Assembly (NCBI RefSeq): GCF_000626715.1
Contig: NZ_AQRA01000005.1
Span: 62,001 to 126,000 of the forward strand
Direction: 5' to 3'
Length of the DNA: 64,000 nt
From: Aquimarina atlantica
Lineage (GTDB): Bacteria; Bacteroidota; Bacteroidia; Flavobacteriales; Flavobacteriaceae
A program made the position numbers and the translations under genes. The notes beneath the pieces are model-generated. The model ran no database searches and was not told where the DNA came from. It saw nothing but the letters and a program-made list of their open reading frames with translations. Every line of letters begins with the position of its first letter. The first letter of the stretch is position 1. Positions 53,553-61,214 of this stretch are shown one piece after another.

Positions 53553-54560
53553 GTGAAAATAACCTCACTTGTAACTGGCGGAGCAGGATTTATAGGTTCG
53601 CATGTGGTAAATCATTTACTAAAACAAAATCATCAGGTTGTAGTTTTAGATGATCTTTCTGGAGGAGATAAAGAGAATATAAACTCAGCAGCCCTATTTT
53701 ATGAAGGGTCAATACTAGACGTTACCTTAATACATACTCTTTTTGATGAATATAAGTTCACCTATGTTTATCATTTGGCAGCCTATGCAGCAGAAGGATT
53801 AAGTCATTTTATTAGAAATTTCAATTATCAAAATAACCTGATCGGTAGTGTTAACCTGATCAATGCATCGGTAACTCATGAGGTGAAATGTTTTGTTTTT
53901 ACCTCTTCTATTGCGGTTTATGGAACCAATACATTGCCGTTGGTAGAAACACAATTTCCGCAACCAGAAGATCCGTATGGGATAGCAAAGTATGCTGTAG
54001 AATTAGATTTAATAAATGCACACAAGATGTTTGGTATGGATTATATTATTTTCAGACCACATAATGTATACGGAAGACATCAAAATATAGGAGATAAATA
54101 CCGTAATGTCGTTGGGATATTTATGAATCAAATTCTGGAAAATAAACCGTTGACTATTTTTGGAGACGGTAGGCAAACCCGGGCTTTTACACATATTGAT
54201 GATATTGCACCTTATATTGCTAATTCGGTAACAGTACCCGAAGCATATAATACAGTTTTTAATATAGGAAGTGATACGGTATACTCTGTAGAAGAGTTGG
54301 CAAAAGCAGTTAGTAATGCAATGCAATCCGAACTGCATATAGAGCGATTAGAAAAACGAGAAGAAGTAACTCATGCCTATGCTAATCATTCAAAATTTGA
54401 TACTGTTTTTAATCCCAAAAAACATATAGATTTAGAGACAGGGCTTTTAGAAATGGCCAAATGGGTAAAAACCCATGGGTCGCGCTCTAGTAAAGAATTC
54501 CAAAACATTGAAATAACAAAAAAACTACCGAGTTCCTGGAGAAAACCTTTAAAACAATGA
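53553..54560 (+). CDS. NAD-dependent sugar epimerase/dehydratase
   Basis: 335 residues from GTG 53553; TTG 53517 is in frame but lies in a promoter-like box, and GTG gives the usual short N-terminus. Extended SDR motifs: TGGAGFIGSHVVNHLL, VVLDDLSGG, YHLAAYAA, SSIAVYG, YGIAKYAVELD (catalytic Tyr and Lys), RPHNVYGRHQNIGDK. It is most similar to UDP-glucose 4-epimerase-like enzymes; the actual sugar is not known. It is translationally coupled to the glycosyltransferase downstream (4-bp overlap). It interrupts the corrin gene cluster, with which it has no known functional link. Confidence 0.85.
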   Translation: MKITSLVTGGAGFIGSHVVNHLLKQNHQVVVLDDLSGGDKENINSAALFYEGSILDVTLIHTLFDEYKFTYVYHLAAYAAEGLSHFIRNFNYQNNLIGSVNLINASVTHEVKCFVFTSSIAVYGTNTLPLVETQFPQPEDPYGIAKYAVELDLINAHKMFGMDYIIFRPHNVYGRHQNIGDKYRNVVGIFMNQILENKPLTIFGDGRQTRAFTHIDDIAPYIANSVTVPEAYNTVFNIGSDTVYSVEELAKAVSNAMQSELHIERLEKREEVTHAYANHSKFDTVFNPKKHIDLETGLLEMAKWVKTHGSRSSKEFQNIEITKKLPSSWRKPLKQ

Positions 54561-55570
54561 CAGATCAACCACTAGTTACTATTATAATGGCCGTTAAAGA
54601 TACGGCTCCTTATTTGAGGGATTGCCTGGATTCTATCCTGGCACAGACCTATCAAAACTGGGAACTTATTGCGGTAAATGATCACTCGTCTGATGATAGT
54701 CCAAAAATTTTACAGGAATATGCCGAAAAAGACTCCAGAATTCGATTTTTTAATAGCGATAGACCTAAATTAATCCCAACGCTACAAGTAGGATATGCAG
54801 AAACCAGAGGAACGTTGATCAACAGAATGGACTCTGATGATAAAATGCCAGCGTATAAAATAGAAGTACTTGTAGAAGAATGGAGTAAGTATGGAAAAGG
54901 AACTGTGATTGCAGGAGGAACCGAGCATTTTGTTGATGATGGAGTTGTAGGTGATGGGTTTCTTAAATACGAAAAATGGCTTAATGAAGTTGCCAGAACA
55001 AGTACCCACTATCAAGAGATTTATAGAGAATGTGTTATCCCATCTCATTGTTGGTTGCTACACAAAGAGGATTTTGATGCAGCAGGAGCTTTTGATCCGA
55101 TCATATATCCTGAAGATTATGACCTCTGTTTCAGATTTTACAAACTAGGTTTAACAGTTGTAGGGATTGATAAAATTCTACATCACTGGAGAGACCGATC
55201 TAATAGAATTTCTCGTACCTGGGACGAATACAAAGACAATCGATATTTTGATCTTAAAATACGCTTTTTCTATGAATTAGATAGAGACAAAACACGACCT
55301 TTAGTACTATGGGGTGCCGGGAAAAATGGAAAAGATATGGCCAAACTCCTACAATCTTATAATGATAGTTTTCGCTGGGTATGTGATAATGAGAGAAAAA
55401 TAGGAAAGGATATTTACGGGGTACAATTAGAGCATTATAACGATATCGAAACACTCGAGGGTGCCCAGATCATTATCGTAGTAGCATCTCCAACAGGAAA
55501 AAAAGAAATAGAAGAACTGCTCACCTTATGGGATAAAAAACCTGTTGTCGATTTTTGGTTTTTTGCATAA
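54557..55570 (+). CDS. family 2 glycosyltransferase with extra C-terminal domain
   Basis: 337 residues. GT-A fold: PLVTIIMAVKDTAPYLRDCL, ELIAVNDHSSDDSP, RGTLINRMDSDDKMP (DxD-like metal site near residue 93), HCWLLHKEDFDAAGAFDP and YPEDYDLCFRFYKLG. The last 95 residues (RPLVLWGAGKNGKDMAKLLQ, VCDNERKIGKDIYGV, IIIVVASPTGKKEI) look like a small Rossmann-type domain with a WGAGKNGK glycine motif, found in some polysaccharide enzymes. It overlaps the epimerase gene by 4 bp. Acceptor and sugar are unknown; surface glycan synthesis is the usual role. Confidence 0.82.
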   Translation: MTDQPLVTIIMAVKDTAPYLRDCLDSILAQTYQNWELIAVNDHSSDDSPKILQEYAEKDSRIRFFNSDRPKLIPTLQVGYAETRGTLINRMDSDDKMPAYKIEVLVEEWSKYGKGTVIAGGTEHFVDDGVVGDGFLKYEKWLNEVARTSTHYQEIYRECVIPSHCWLLHKEDFDAAGAFDPIIYPEDYDLCFRFYKLGLTVVGIDKILHHWRDRSNRISRTWDEYKDNRYFDLKIRFFYELDRDKTRPLVLWGAGKNGKDMAKLLQSYNDSFRWVCDNERKIGKDIYGVQLEHYNDIETLEGAQIIIVVASPTGKKEIEELLTLWDKKPVVDFWFFA

Positions 55571-55619
55571 TAAATATGTATAATCTTAATAAACATTTTT
55601 TAAGACGTTAATAACCTAA

Positions 55620-55627
55620 TATCTTTG
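55620..55627 (+). promoter_or_regulatory. -7 box upstream of the cbiG-cobM fusion
   Basis: TATCTTTG fits TAnnTTTG; the -33 position has only a T run. A start near 55634 would give a leader of about 190 nt containing palindromic element copy B. Confidence 0.5.
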
Positions 55628-55654
55628 TGTCGTAGGAGTAATACCATTTGTACT

Positions 55655-55787
55655 TTAAATCTACTGGAATAAAATGTTCTTTTTTCATATCAGTTTCAGA
55701 ATAAAAATAAACCGTAGCCCTGCTATGCTTGATTTTTATTCTTTACTGAAACAAAAAAATCTTAATTTTCTTTGCCAGTAAATTCAA
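55655..55787 (-). repeat. 133-bp palindromic element, copy B (inverted)
   Basis: Read on the minus strand it aligns without gaps to copy A (42933-43065), 115 of 133 bases identical. The right end (plus-strand GTAAATTCAA, 55778-55787) is intact; the left end has changed to TTAAATCTAC. The internal inverted arms CAGTTTCAGAATAAAAAT and ATTTTTATTCTTTACTG still pair well, so the hairpin is preserved despite point changes. Like copy A it stands between a promoter box and a start codon. Confidence 0.85.
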
Positions 55788-55826
55788 AATACGAATGATA
55801 TAATTTAATAGCTTTTCAGAGAACAC

Positions 55827-57683
55827 ATGTCAGAACACACCATAAAAGTTGCAATACTCTGTTTTACAGATCAGGGAGTATCGATTGCTAAAACCTTGCA
55901 AAAAGAATTTTATCGCTCTAAGCTGTTTACAACAAGAACAGTAGAGGTTAGTAAAGATATAAAGCAAATCAATTCGGTATCAGAGTTGATAGAAAATTCA
56001 TTTCATAACTATGATGCATGGATTTTTGTAGGGGCATTAGGGATTTGTGTGCGTAGTATCGCCGCTTATATCAAAGATAAAGCAAGTGACCCAGCAGTGA
56101 TTAATGTTGATGATCAGGGAAAATTTGTACAAGCTGTACTTAGCGGTCATATTGGTAAAGCCAATATACTCACTGCCCAAATCGGTAGAATTCTAAATGC
56201 ACAAGCGGTAGTGTCTACATCTAGTGATTTGCAAAACTTATGGGCATTGGATACATTGGCAGAAACCTATGGATGGAAAACGAAAAGCTCTATTCCTTTA
56301 AATAAGATTATATCATTGTTTGTAAACAGGAAATCTACCGCATTAATTCTAAAAGTTAAAAATAAAGGAGTTCAATACCTGGAGAAAACCTGCCCGGATT
56401 TTGTAGATATTTATTATGATCAGGGAGATTTTAAACATAGTAATTATGAGTTGATACTATATGTGGGGTATGAACTTATAGCTACAGATACTCCTGTTCT
56501 TTCTTTCTATCCTCCTTGTGTGGCATTAGGTAGTGGATGTGCAAAAGATATAGAACCACAACTCCTCATGAAAGGATTAGAATCTGCATTACAAGAGCAA
56601 CATATCGCGATAGAAAGTATCTATGCCATAGGATCTGCAACTATTAAAAATGAAGAACAGGCCTATCTTGATTTTGCTGCGTATTATAATATTCCTTTTA
56701 TTACCTATACTGGTGAAGAACTTAATACCATTGCAGTTGCTAATCCTTCAGAAGTTGTAAAGAAAAAGGTAGGTGTTTATGGCGTTTCTGAAGCTGCCGC
56801 AGCATTAATGGCAGGTCAATCATCATGGCTGGTCGAAAAAACAAAAGCACTTACACCATCGGGTAAGAAATTTACCTACGCATTAAGTTTGTCAGCCAGG
56901 TATGAGCGCAAAGCAAGTATTGCCATTGTAGGAGCAGGATCAGGAGATCCAGAGCTATTAACTTTAAAAGGGCAGTATATTCTAGAAAATGCAGACTGTA
57001 TTTTATATGCAGGGAGTTTGGTGCCAGAAGCTTTAACGCATATGGCAAAAGAAGATGCTTTGGTACGTAATTCTGCATCGATGACCCTAGAAGAGCAAAT
57101 AATGATTATTGATCAATATTACCAACAAGGAAAATCTATCGTACGCTTACATTCTGGGGATCCTTCTATATATGGAGCGATACAAGAGCAGATGACTATT
57201 TTTGATGAAAAAGGGTATGACTATTATATCGTTCCTGGAATTTCCTCATTTCAAGCGGCAGCTGCATATCTCAAATCAGAATTTACGATTCCCGAAGTGG
57301 CGCAAACTATTATTCTTACTAGGGGCGAGGGAAACACACCAATGCCAGAACACGAAAAAATTGCTGATATGGCAAAATTAAGGGCTACCATGTGTATTTT
57401 CTTAAGTGTAGGCATCGCTAAAAAAATACAAGCACAACTTCTCGAACATTATCCAGAAAACACACCGTTAGCGGTATTATACCGTGTGAGTTGGGAAGAT
57501 GAAGAAGTATGGACAGGCACCCTATCAGAACTAACTACTATCATCAAAAAAAATAAGTTAACCCGTACGGTACTCATTGTAGTTGGTGAAGCTGTAGGTG
57601 CCCGTAAAAACAGATCGTGGTTATATGATGATAAATGGCATCATATCTTTAGAAAAAAAGAAAAAGAAATTCAATCCTCATGA
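55827..57683 (+). CDS. cobM: fused CbiG (cobalt-precorrin-5A hydrolase) / precorrin-4 C11-methyltransferase (CobM)
   Basis: 618 residues, two enzymes. About 1-350 is CbiG: FVGALGICVRSIAAYIKDKA and AVLSGHIGKANILTAQI in the N-terminal part, and CVALGSGCAKDIEPQLLMKG, AIGSATIKNEEQAYLDFA, GVYGVSEAAAALMAG in the C-terminal part. About 365-610 is CobM/CbiF: SIAIVGAGSGDPELLTLKG, ILYAGSLVPEAL, RLHSGDPSIYGAIQEQM, VPGISSFQAAAAYL, QTIILTRGEGNTPMP. Its reactions are C11 methylation and then opening of the delta-lactone. CbiG is a mark of the early-cobalt (anaerobic-type) route. It starts the second corrin block and overlaps cobK by 4 bp. Confidence 0.92.
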   Translation: MSEHTIKVAILCFTDQGVSIAKTLQKEFYRSKLFTTRTVEVSKDIKQINSVSELIENSFHNYDAWIFVGALGICVRSIAAYIKDKASDPAVINVDDQGKFVQAVLSGHIGKANILTAQIGRILNAQAVVSTSSDLQNLWALDTLAETYGWKTKSSIPLNKIISLFVNRKSTALILKVKNKGVQYLEKTCPDFVDIYYDQGDFKHSNYELILYVGYELIATDTPVLSFYPPCVALGSGCAKDIEPQLLMKGLESALQEQHIAIESIYAIGSATIKNEEQAYLDFAAYYNIPFITYTGEELNTIAVANPSEVVKKKVGVYGVSEAAAALMAGQSSWLVEKTKALTPSGKKFTYALSLSARYERKASIAIVGAGSGDPELLTLKGQYILENADCILYAGSLVPEALTHMAKEDALVRNSASMTLEEQIMIIDQYYQQGKSIVRLHSGDPSIYGAIQEQMTIFDEKGYDYYIVPGISSFQAAAAYLKSEFTIPEVAQTIILTRGEGNTPMPEHEKIADMAKLRATMCIFLSVGIAKKIQAQLLEHYPENTPLAVLYRVSWEDEEVWTGTLSELTTIIKKNKLTRTVLIVVGEAVGARKNRSWLYDDKWHHIFRKKEKEIQSS

Positions 57684-58429
57684 TACTCGTTTTTGGAGGC
57701 ACCACAGAAGGGAAAAAAGTCGCCAAAATATTGGATGAGCTAGAATATCCGTATTACTATTCAACCAAAACAAAAGTGAATTATGAAGGGAAAGGAATTC
57801 CTATAGAGGGAGTAATGACTACCTCTCTCTTAGAGGATTTTTGTGAGCAACATGGGATTACACATATTATTAATGCTTCTCATCCTTTTGCAGTGCAATT
57901 GCATCAAATGATCGCTGATATTTCGATTGCATTGCCTTTGATACGTTTTCAAAGAAAATTTTCCCCAAGAATACCAGATCAAAACGTATCTTATGTAGAT
58001 AATTTTGAAGAAGCGATACGCTGTTTTAACAAAAACAACTATAGCTCATTACTGGCACTCTCGGGAGTGCAAACTATTGGTAAATTACAATCCTACTGGA
58101 AGAATCACCTTACCTGGTTTCGTATTTTGGATCGTGATAGCTCTAGAGTGATTGCTAATGAGGCGGGGTTTCCAGAAGTAAAATTAATATTTGGATTTCC
58201 ACAATCTAAGGCCGCCGAAATGGAGTTATTTACCAAACTATCTCCGGATGTAATTTTTACTAAAGAAAGTGGAAGTAATGGAAAACTGGAAGAAAAAATA
58301 GCTGCGGCCCAAGCTTTACATATCCCGATAGTGATTCTTAAAAAACCAAAAATTTCTAATCGATATCTTTGTATCGATACCAAAGCAGCATTAATTGAAA
58401 TGATTAATAACGAATATAAGAACCTTTAG
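57680..58429 (+). CDS. cobK: precorrin-6A reductase (CobK/CbiJ)
   Basis: 249 residues. The N-terminal FGGTTEGKKVAKIL is the NADPH-binding motif of the family, ITHIINASHPFAVQLHQ and IRFQRKFSPRIPDQ follow, and LLALSGVQTIGKLQSYW, FRILDRDSS and FTKESGSNGKLEEKIAAA match the C-terminal lobe. It reduces precorrin-6A or its cobalt form. ATG 57680 overlaps the previous stop (ATGA). A perfect inverted repeat begins over its stop codon. Confidence 0.9.
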   Translation: MILVFGGTTEGKKVAKILDELEYPYYYSTKTKVNYEGKGIPIEGVMTTSLLEDFCEQHGITHIINASHPFAVQLHQMIADISIALPLIRFQRKFSPRIPDQNVSYVDNFEEAIRCFNKNNYSSLLALSGVQTIGKLQSYWKNHLTWFRILDRDSSRVIANEAGFPEVKLIFGFPQSKAAEMELFTKLSPDVIFTKESGSNGKLEEKIAAAQALHIPIVILKKPKISNRYLCIDTKAALIEMINNEYKNL

Positions 58430-58460
58430 ACCTCACAGGTCTTAGAGACCTGTGAGGTCT
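58428..58460. repeat. perfect 15-bp inverted repeat (REP-like hairpin)
   Basis: AGACCTCACAGGTCT (58428-58442), loop TAG, AGACCTGTGAGGTCT (58446-58460). It begins within the cobK stop codon. Hairpins of the ACCTCACAGG type recur between genes in flavobacterial genomes to my recollection. No T tract follows, so it is better described as a REP-type repeat than as a terminator; a decayed relative lies at 11246-11289. Confidence 0.75.
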
Positions 58461-58509
58461 GCGCCTTCATCGAAAATGCAGTTTTATTAAATTTTATTAC
58501 GTAAAAATA

Positions 58510-59607
58510 TTGAGCGAACTACAAGACATACCCGATAGGCCTTTACGAAGAGGATATACCACAGGAGCTTGTGCTACTGCTTGTGTTAAAGCTGCATTAT
58601 GGAGTTTGGTCACCCAACGGGAGCTTACCGAAACACAAGTGCAATTGCCTATTGGTGAAATCGCTACATTTAAAGTTCAGCGCACTAAATTAACACAAAA
58701 AGAGGCGGCATATTCTACAATAAAAGATGCAGGTGATGATCCTGATGTAACGCATAACGTAGAGATCACAGCTACTGTGTCTCTTAATCATACAGGAGAT
58801 ATTCTTTTTAAAAGAGGAAAAGGAGTAGGGCTAATTACTTTACCAGGATTAGAAATACCTGTGGGAGAACCTGCCATTAACCCAGTCCCCAGGGATATGA
58901 TGCATGTCGTTTGTAAAAAAATAATATCAGATTATCAGCTTGAGAAACACGGAGTAACCATTACTATATCGGTAAAAAACGGAGAAAACCTTGCTAAAAA
59001 AACATTGAATAGTCGCTTAGGAATATTGCACGGAATTTCAATATTAGGAACTACAGGTATTGTTACTCCGTTTTCTGCGGCATCTTATATTGCAAGCATT
59101 CAACAAGGGATTGATGTTGCTATTGCCAATGGCAAAACAACATTATTAATAAACTCTGGAGCGCGTAGTGAGAAGATGCTGAGGTCAATATTTCCTGACA
59201 TTTCAGAAGTTTCCTGTATACATTACGGAAACTGGATACAGGAAACTTTTGAGAAAATTCATCAATCTCCCCAGATTACGAAAGTATCTATGGGAATTAT
59301 GCTAGGAAAAGCAGCAAAACTGGCACAAGGCAGAACAAATACGCATAGTGGAAAAACAACATGGGATAAAGATTTTATATACCAGCTGGCCATATCGGCG
59401 GGATATCCAGAGGAGATTGCTAACAAAGTTTTAGCATTAAATATGGCGGGACGTCTTCGGGAAATTTTTACTTTTACAGCCGGAGAAAATTTTTATCAAA
59501 AACTAATACAAGAATGCCATTATCATTGTCAAAAAATAGCACCAAATGTAACGATTGCTATGTACTTGATTAATAATGATGGAACTCACATATCATACAC
59601 TATATGA
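58510..59607 (+). CDS. cbiD: cobalt-precorrin-5B C1-methyltransferase CbiD
   Basis: 365 residues. RRGYTTGACATACVKAALW is the family hallmark, followed by DAGDDPDVTHNVEITATV, GKGVGLITLPGLEIPVGEPA, INPVPRDMM, LGILHGISILGTTGIVTPFS and GIMLGKAAKLAQGRTNTHSG. It methylates C1 and, with CbiG, marks the early-cobalt pathway. The start is TTG at 58510; no ATG occurs before the hallmark motif. It overlaps the NicO-type gene by 4 bp. Confidence 0.92.
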   Translation: MSELQDIPDRPLRRGYTTGACATACVKAALWSLVTQRELTETQVQLPIGEIATFKVQRTKLTQKEAAYSTIKDAGDDPDVTHNVEITATVSLNHTGDILFKRGKGVGLITLPGLEIPVGEPAINPVPRDMMHVVCKKIISDYQLEKHGVTITISVKNGENLAKKTLNSRLGILHGISILGTTGIVTPFSAASYIASIQQGIDVAIANGKTTLLINSGARSEKMLRSIFPDISEVSCIHYGNWIQETFEKIHQSPQITKVSMGIMLGKAAKLAQGRTNTHSGKTTWDKDFIYQLAISAGYPEEIANKVLALNMAGRLREIFTFTAGENFYQKLIQECHYHCQKIAPNVTIAMYLINNDGTHISYTI

Positions 59608-60314
59608 ACATCATGAATCTTGCTCGCCCTCTAATCGCAGGGGTTTTACATTCTTTTGAACCAGATCATATGTCTGCAGTATCAGTATTGGCTGCAGAAA
59701 ATGCTATTCAGAAAAAGAAAGTATCTTTTAAAACTGTGTTTACAGCATCTCAATGGGCATTTGGACACTCGGTGACTTTGTTGATGTTTGGAGGGATTGC
59801 CTTAGCATTTAGAGCTGCCTTACTTACATTTGTAGAAAGTATCTCTTTTTGGGCAGAATTTTCTGTTGGCCCGATTATGATCTGGCTAGGTGTAATAGCT
59901 ATTCGAAGAAATCATAAGATTAATGAGATGATGGCTGACCATAAAAAAATAGAAGCACACGAGCATGCTGCCAATAATCCTATTCATCTACATGGAAAAA
60001 GAGGTGAAGAAATTGCTATGAACCCTATTAATCGGTCGTTTTGGATAGGGATGGTACATGGATTGGCAGGTACAGGAGGTGCGCTTACCTCTGCATTAAT
60101 TATTAGCGCAGATACAATCTCTGATGCTATCCTAATATTAATAGTAGAGTCTATTGGGATTATTTTTTCTATGGCGGTATATAGTTATGTATTGATCTTT
60201 ACCATGAGCCGTTTTATAGAACGCAATATATCCATATTTAAATGGATGAATGGTGTTATTGGTGTCATTTCGATAATCATTGGATGTATCGTATTACAAA
60301 GTGTACTTTTTTGA
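59604..60314 (+). CDS. NicO/UreH-type nickel/cobalt transporter
   Basis: 236 residues with about six membrane helices. The N-terminal helix LIAGVLHSFEPDHMSAVSVL contains the HxxxxDH signature of nickel/cobalt transporters, and QWAFGHSVTLLMFGG and GMVHGLAGTGGALTSALI are the other conserved parts. The loop MMADHKKIEAHEHAANN is His-rich. It is translationally coupled to cbiD, so cobalt is the likely ion. UreH-like sequences are also tied to urease maturation, but no urease gene is present. Confidence 0.82.
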   Translation: MNIMNLARPLIAGVLHSFEPDHMSAVSVLAAENAIQKKKVSFKTVFTASQWAFGHSVTLLMFGGIALAFRAALLTFVESISFWAEFSVGPIMIWLGVIAIRRNHKINEMMADHKKIEAHEHAANNPIHLHGKRGEEIAMNPINRSFWIGMVHGLAGTGGALTSALIISADTISDAILILIVESIGIIFSMAVYSYVLIFTMSRFIERNISIFKWMNGVIGVISIIIGCIVLQSVLF

Positions 60315-60363
60315 ATGATTTTCTAATGCATAATCCGGGTTTAATTCCTAAAAGACAATAAAA

Positions 60364-60816
60364 ATGGCATATAATATTGTACTTGTAGAACCAGAAATCC
60401 CTACGAATACAGGTAATATAGGTAGGCTTAGTTTAGCCTCGGGATCGAATCTACATTTAGTAAAACCATTTGGGTTTGAATTAAGTGATTCGAGATTAAA
60501 AAGAGCCGGGTTAGATTACTGGAAACACATCTCGGTACATATATATGATAGTATAGATGAATTTTATGCTGTGCATAACGATAAAAATATGGTATATCTA
60601 TCGAGCCATGCAGAAAAAGACTATTGTGATATACCTTATGAAGATGATCTATTTTTTGTTTTTGGAAAAGAATCTACAGGTTTGTCAAAAACGATAACAG
60701 AAAAATATCCAGATCAACTCTATAAAATCCCAATATACAGCGATAAGGTAAGAAGTTTAAATCTGGCTAATGCGGTGAGTATTGTGGTCTATGAGGGGTT
60801 AAGAAATATAAGATAG
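60364..60816 (+). CDS. trmL: tRNA (cytidine/uridine-34 2'-O)-methyltransferase TrmL
   Basis: 150 residues, SPOUT fold. NIVLVEPEIPTNTGNIGRL, HLVKPFGFELSDSRLKRAGL-like run, DDLFFVFGKESTGLS and RSLNLANAVSIVVYEGLR are the family motifs that build the knotted SAM site. It modifies the wobble base of certain leucine tRNAs. It has no link to corrin synthesis and is followed by a 398-bp gap. Confidence 0.93.
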   Translation: MAYNIVLVEPEIPTNTGNIGRLSLASGSNLHLVKPFGFELSDSRLKRAGLDYWKHISVHIYDSIDEFYAVHNDKNMVYLSSHAEKDYCDIPYEDDLFFVFGKESTGLSKTITEKYPDQLYKIPIYSDKVRSLNLANAVSIVVYEGLRNIR

Positions 60817-61214
60817 CTCTTAGTTTTTACTTAATAGAGTTAAATTTTTGACCTTTGTTATACAAATTTTAACTACGTCGACCCATCGATGGACCTCTTA
60901 GGCCTTCTCATGGACCTTTTTGACGAAGTTTTAGACTATAGACTTCCAATTTTGAGACGAATAGGTCCAAATTTCGATAGATTGCCTTAAAAATTCAACA
61001 TCAAGAGCTGAAATTTCAACTCTTGATGTTAAAAATTGGACTCTCTGAGTTAAACAGAAGGTCTTTTTGACCCATCGGAACGTCTTTTGGGTTAAATAAG
61101 GATATCTAAAAGTTATTATGTATTGAATTATCCGAATAGTGGATATTTCATTATAATATTATATAATCTGCCAACGTCTAATTCCGTATTTTTACCAATC
61201 ATACAAAAATACAG
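60817..61214. other. 398-bp non-coding spacer with repeats and hairpin
   Basis: No protein frame or known RNA was recognised on either strand. It contains a perfect 11-bp stem (AACATCAAGAG 60997-61007, CTCTTGATGTT 61020-61030), the direct repeat GACCCATCG near 60881 and 61070, and the short repeats TGGACCT and TTTTTGAC. The sequence does not show the conserved core of a cobalamin riboswitch. Base composition is more even than in other spacers, so it may be a structured RNA or a relic. Confidence 0.4.
60997..61030. repeat. 11-bp perfect inverted repeat
   Basis: AACATCAAGAG and CTCTTGATGTT separated by 12 nt, with only AAAAA after the right arm, so it is not a T-tract terminator on the plus strand. 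On the minus strand the arm is followed by GAATTTTT. Role unknown. Confidence 0.5.

Noticed and set aside
54009..54338. 109-codon minus-strand open frame opposite the epimerase gene
   Set aside because: A shadow of a well-supported SDR gene; composition typical of antisense reading.
60817..61214. Cobalamin riboswitch before the chelatase gene or elsewhere in the corrin cluster
   Set aside because: I looked for the conserved B12-box and peripheral core in the spacers before cobW, the cbiG fusion and the chelatase gene and did not find them.
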